NCBI GenBank assembly: GCA_027490915.1
Contig: JAIXXG010000082.1
Location: forward strand, 1-53,281
Direction of reading: 5' to 3'
Length of the DNA: 53,281 bases
Source of the DNA: Microbacteriaceae bacterium
GTDB lineage: Bacteria > Actinomycetota > Actinomycetes > Actinomycetales > Microbacteriaceae
The position numbers and the translations under genes were made by a program. How positions within the stretch are numbered: the stretch's first letter is position 1; the number at the start of each line of letters is the position of its first letter. Below, piece by piece: positions 50,934 through 53,281 of this stretch. Under the pieces are notes generated by a model. That model did not search any database, was not told where the DNA came from, and saw nothing but the letters and a program-made list of their open reading frames with translations.

Positions 50934-51713
50934 ATGACCACGATCAATCTCAGAATCGACGAGGCGACCAGACGACTCCTCGAGGAGCAGGCCGCCACAA
51001 ATGGGTTGTCGATCAGTGAGTACGTCCGAAACCTCATAAACGAGGCGGTCGTGCCATTGAGGTCGGAGGTCGATCCCGATAAGTCCGGCGACGAGCCATC
51101 CCCGGAACACTTCGAGTTCTTTGAGCGCAAGGTCTTGTCTATGCTTCACCGCATCATGGCGCGTGTCATGTCGGACGATGACCGTCAGCATGATGCCGCG
51201 AGCGGGGACGGCGAACCGAGCGATCAGTACCGTCTCGCGGAAGTGTTGGAAAGGGGATTTACCGCCGAGTACTGGTACGAAGCCGCCGCGTTCTCACGTG
51301 AGCTGAGTCCTCGTAACTGCCGGCGAGTAAACGACATTCTCGAGATGTTCCGCGTTGCCGGGGTCAGCATTCAACGACTCGAGGAGGATGGCACCCCTGT
51401 TGATCGGCGACTGCGTGAGGTACTCACTTTCCGCGGGTTCGATCACAACAGGCCGCTTGAGCTCCAGATGTCCATGTATCTGACTCACATGGTTGAGGAC
51501 GGGCGGTGGGAGGAAGTGGGTGACCTTCTGGAGCAGACACGGGGCAACTCCCATTCACCGATGCTTGAGACCTACGACCGCATGGTTTCTGAGTACCGAG
51601 CAATCAAGAAGAACAAGGATCGCGTTCCGACGTCGTCCTACCTGCTTTCTGCGGATGAACTTCAACGAATTGCTCATGCTTGGGTCCATCCGTCGAACAG
51701 AGGTCGTGCCTGA
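50934..51713 (+). CDS. Ribbon-helix-helix protein fused to a YfbU-like domain
   Basis: A 259-residue protein. Residues 1-40 (TTINLRIDEATRRLLEEQAATNGLSISEYVRNLI, split by the turn) look like a ribbon-helix-helix DNA-binding domain as in many antitoxins. A charged linker follows. Residues about 60-252 match YfbU: FERKVLSMLHRIM, YRLAEVLERGFTAEYW, CRRVNDILEMFRVAG, LTFRGFDHNRPLELQM, METYDRMVSEYRA-like and YLLSADELQRIAHAW. YfbU has no firmly known role here. TGAGGA lies 4 bases before the ATG. It is the first gene of a two-gene unit and probably represses it through the near-palindrome upstream. Its DNA is visibly less GC-rich than the host genes. Confidence 0.8.
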   Translation: MTTINLRIDEATRRLLEEQAATNGLSISEYVRNLINEAVVPLRSEVDPDKSGDEPSPEHFEFFERKVLSMLHRIMARVMSDDDRQHDAASGDGEPSDQYRLAEVLERGFTAEYWYEAAAFSRELSPRNCRRVNDILEMFRVAGVSIQRLEEDGTPVDRRLREVLTFRGFDHNRPLELQMSMYLTHMVEDGRWEEVGDLLEQTRGNSHSPMLETYDRMVSEYRAIKKNKDRVPTSSYLLSADELQRIAHAWVHPSNRGRA

Positions 51714-51715
51714 TT

Positions 51716-52270
51716 GTGTCGCTGCCCGAACTTTCCCCGGGGTCACGCGTATTCGCGGATGAGACCAAAGCGAAGGGGTACGTGATCGCCGCCGCAGCAG
51801 TAAGCGCCTCTACCCATGGAGCAGTTGCCGCCCAACTCCGCAGATTGACTCGACCGGGGCAGTCCCGGATCCACTTCAAGAGCGAAGGAGATCGTGCCCG
51901 TAAGTTGCTGCTTGCTCAGATGTCCGAACTTGGAATCTATGTGACGGCTTTCTCAGTTCGAGGCCCTCGAGAGCGAGTGGCGCGCCAAAAGTGCCTTGAG
52001 GCTCTTGTGGACCGTCTGGTAGCAGCCAGCAGCGCTGATCTGGTCTTGGAGAGCGTTAATCAGAACGTTGACGCAGCCGATCGGAAGATCATCAGAGAAC
52101 ACCTTCAGAAACGAGGGGCCGAGGCGGCTTTGTCCTATCGGCACGCTGTGCCCGCTCAAGAGCCGATGCTCTGGGTCGCAGACGCGGCTGCCTGGTGCAT
52201 TCAGGCAGGCGGTGACTGGCTTCGACGGAGCGAGAACCTCATCGTCGAAGTCACAGAACTTCGTGACTAA
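51716..52270 (+). CDS. DUF3800-like protein, putative RNase H-fold nuclease
   Basis: A 184-residue protein. An early acidic pair (FADET, Asp15-Glu16), IHFKSEGD (His53), LESVNQN (Glu112) and LWVADAAAWCIQ (Asp156) follow the pattern of DUF3800 proteins, which have been predicted to be RNase H-fold nucleases in conflict systems. This resemblance is by eye and weak in parts. The start is taken as GTG 51716, 2 bases after the upstream stop; TTG 51680 is an alternative that overlaps the upstream gene. No signal peptide or membrane segment. As the second gene after an RHH protein it sits where a toxin or effector would be. Confidence 0.6.
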   Translation: MSLPELSPGSRVFADETKAKGYVIAAAAVSASTHGAVAAQLRRLTRPGQSRIHFKSEGDRARKLLLAQMSELGIYVTAFSVRGPRERVARQKCLEALVDRLVAASSADLVLESVNQNVDAADRKIIREHLQKRGAEAALSYRHAVPAQEPMLWVADAAAWCIQAGGDWLRRSENLIVEVTELRD

Positions 52271-52276
52271 ACGCGC

Positions 52277-52318
52277 GAGCTCGGCTGGTCACACCCATTC
52301 CGGAGGACTGCCGAGCTC
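52277..52318 (+). terminator. Candidate hairpin after the two-gene module
   Basis: 9-bp arms GAGCTCGGC/GCCGAGCTC (52277-52285 with 52310-52318) with a 24-base loop, just past the stop at 52270. It could terminate the module. No function is otherwise visible in 52271-52420. Confidence 0.4.
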
Positions 52319-52420
52319 ACTTCTCAGGGCTAATGCCCCTCGCGACATTGACAATACCCACCCTGCATGGGGGAGTCAATCGGTATCGCCCAGGGCGTAT
52401 CACCCCCTACTTCGCCTGAG

Positions 52421-53281
52421 TCATTGCTTCGATCGTGCCTTCACCAAGTCGAGCAGCAGAGCGACCCGCTCGTCGGGGGCGGTGAATCCTTCGGCGCGAT
52501 AGAGCCGGTCGACGTAGTCGTCGTTCGCGCTGTGCGCCTTGCGCAGCTCGGAGGGCATCGTGGTCGGGTCGTAGAGGTCGGCGAGCGTCGAATCCGGGTA
52601 GAGCGCCCGTGCGTTCAGGATGCTCTGGCCGAGTTCGGCGAGGGTTGCGCGCTGCCCGTCATCGATCGGCGGCAGAACGAAGTTGTTGTACACGACGTCT
52701 TTCGAGTACCGGAGGTCGCTCTTGAGTCGGCCGCCGACGACGCGCAGCCAGTCCATGTGCATCCGGCTCGTCAGGAGTGCGAACAGCTCGCCGGGGGCGT
52801 CTTGAACGACTAGGCATGAGTTTGCTGCCACGTGCCCGGCTTCGAAGTAGGCCATCGGAACGTAGTTTCTGCGTTCGGAAGAAACTCCGGGAATCACCAG
52901 GACAGCGTTCTCCGGTGACTGAGTCACTTGAGCGAATAGGTGTGGAGTGTCCGCCAGTTGAGGTCGAGACGACTTGAGCCGTTCCTCACGATTAGCCGCT
53001 ACGCGGGCTGCGACTTGAGGCATTGCCCTGAGTTGTGCTGGGGTTACGCCTTTCAGCCACAACGCCCAGCGCTCGCCGCCCTGCAGGAACTCTTTCGCGC
53101 CGATGTACGGCAGCACCCACTCGGCTGCCGCAGGTTCCGAGGCGAGCAGGGCATCGCGCTCAGACCGGCTCAGAATCAGGTTGCCCCCATCTGCCGGCAT
53201 GTTGCCGAACGCCATCGAAGGAGCTCCGCTGATCTGCTCCTGCCGGTTGGATACGACGAATTCGTCGCCGGCGATCAGGTA
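52421..53281 (-). CDS. MmeI-like DNA methyltransferase/restriction enzyme, C-terminal fragment
   Basis: The frame is open to the window edge (287 codons seen). It begins YLIAGDEFVVSNRQEQISGAPSMAFGNMP (split around base 53215), and continues GGNLILS, YIGAKEFLQGGERWALWL, PMAYFEAGHVAANS, RMHMDWLRVVGGRLKSDLRYSKDVVYNNFVLPP and a C-terminal helical region. These are the target-recognition and C-terminal helices of the MmeI/type IIL family, where one polypeptide methylates and cuts DNA. The SAM and nuclease motifs would lie upstream of 53281, outside the window. It is convergent with the RHH-YfbU/DUF3800-like unit, 150 bases away. Confidence 0.85.
   Translation of the reverse strand, partial: YLIAGDEFVVSNRQEQISGAPSMAFGNMPADGGNLILSRSERDALLASEPAAAEWVLPYIGAKEFLQGGERWALWLKGVTPAQLRAMPQVAARVAANREERLKSSRPQLADTPHLFAQVTQSPENAVLVIPGVSSERRNYVPMAYFEAGHVAANSCLVVQDAPGELFALLTSRMHMDWLRVVGGRLKSDLRYSKDVVYNNFVLPPIDDGQRATLAELGQSILNARALYPDSTLADLYDPTTMPSELRKAHSANDDYVDRLYRAEGFTAPDERVALLLDLVKARSKQ

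Noticed and set aside
1-53281. tRNA or rRNA genes
   Set aside because: No CCA-terminated cloverleaf or rRNA-like segment was recognised while reading; a dedicated tRNA scan could still find one.

Overview
The window is about 53 kb of very GC-rich DNA with actinobacterial gene content: a NucS mismatch endonuclease, a coproporphyrin-dependent haem operon (cgoX, chdC, cpfC), DUF3618/holin-family/YtxH-like membrane proteins, many GTG and some TTG starts, and surface proteins ending in LAxTG sorting signals. A member of the Microbacteriaceae is the most likely source; this is inferred from gene content and style, not from a marker gene. No rRNA, tRNA or CRISPR array was seen.

Layout. 1-510: the C-terminal end of a copper-type P-type ATPase. 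507-3982 (-): a GMC oxidoreductase with a Cys cluster, overlapping an aldehyde dehydrogenase. 4077-4736 (-): a HAD phosphatase. 4896-10045: three cell-wall-anchored proteins (a seven-bladed YVTN propeller, an unknown protein, a DUF11 protein). 10067-12873 (-): nucS, a short-chain dehydrogenase and an MFS transporter. 12951-20559 (-): the complete kdpABCDE high-affinity potassium system. It is divergent from 20735-24036 (+): ktrB/ktrA potassium uptake, a lone tatA-like gene and corA. 24045-28145 (+): an MFS transporter, an M13 metallopeptidase and a class A beta-lactamase-fold serine hydrolase. 28369-33813 (+): two related, large, secreted LAxTG proteins with similar 5' leaders. 34281-35570 (-): hemA, divergent from 35696-43351 (+), the tightly overlapping operon hemE-cgoX-chdC-cpfC-hemC-hemB-hemL. 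After three small envelope-protein genes comes hemD (44531-45370). 45377-50854: housekeeping and hypothetical genes (DUF1304, quinone reductase, phosphofructokinase, DUF4190, AlkA-like glycosylase, thioesterase, two DUF202 proteins).

At about 50,860 the character changes. Base composition falls and a two-gene unit appears: a protein with an N-terminal ribbon-helix-helix domain fused to a YfbU-like domain, followed 2 bases later by a small DUF3800-like protein with RNase H-fold-like acidic residues. A 27-bp near-palindrome lies just upstream. This unit faces the C-terminal end of an MmeI-like restriction-methylase that runs off the window. I consider it the best candidate for an undescribed conflict (toxin-antitoxin or phage-defence) module.

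Two window-wide patterns stand out. Many genes have a TAnnnT -10-like hexamer (often TAGGCT) only 6-8 bases before the start codon and lack a convincing ribosome binding site, the arrangement expected for leaderless mRNAs. Five surface proteins carry LAxTG signals of the kind recognised by class E sortases, yet no sortase gene lies in the window.
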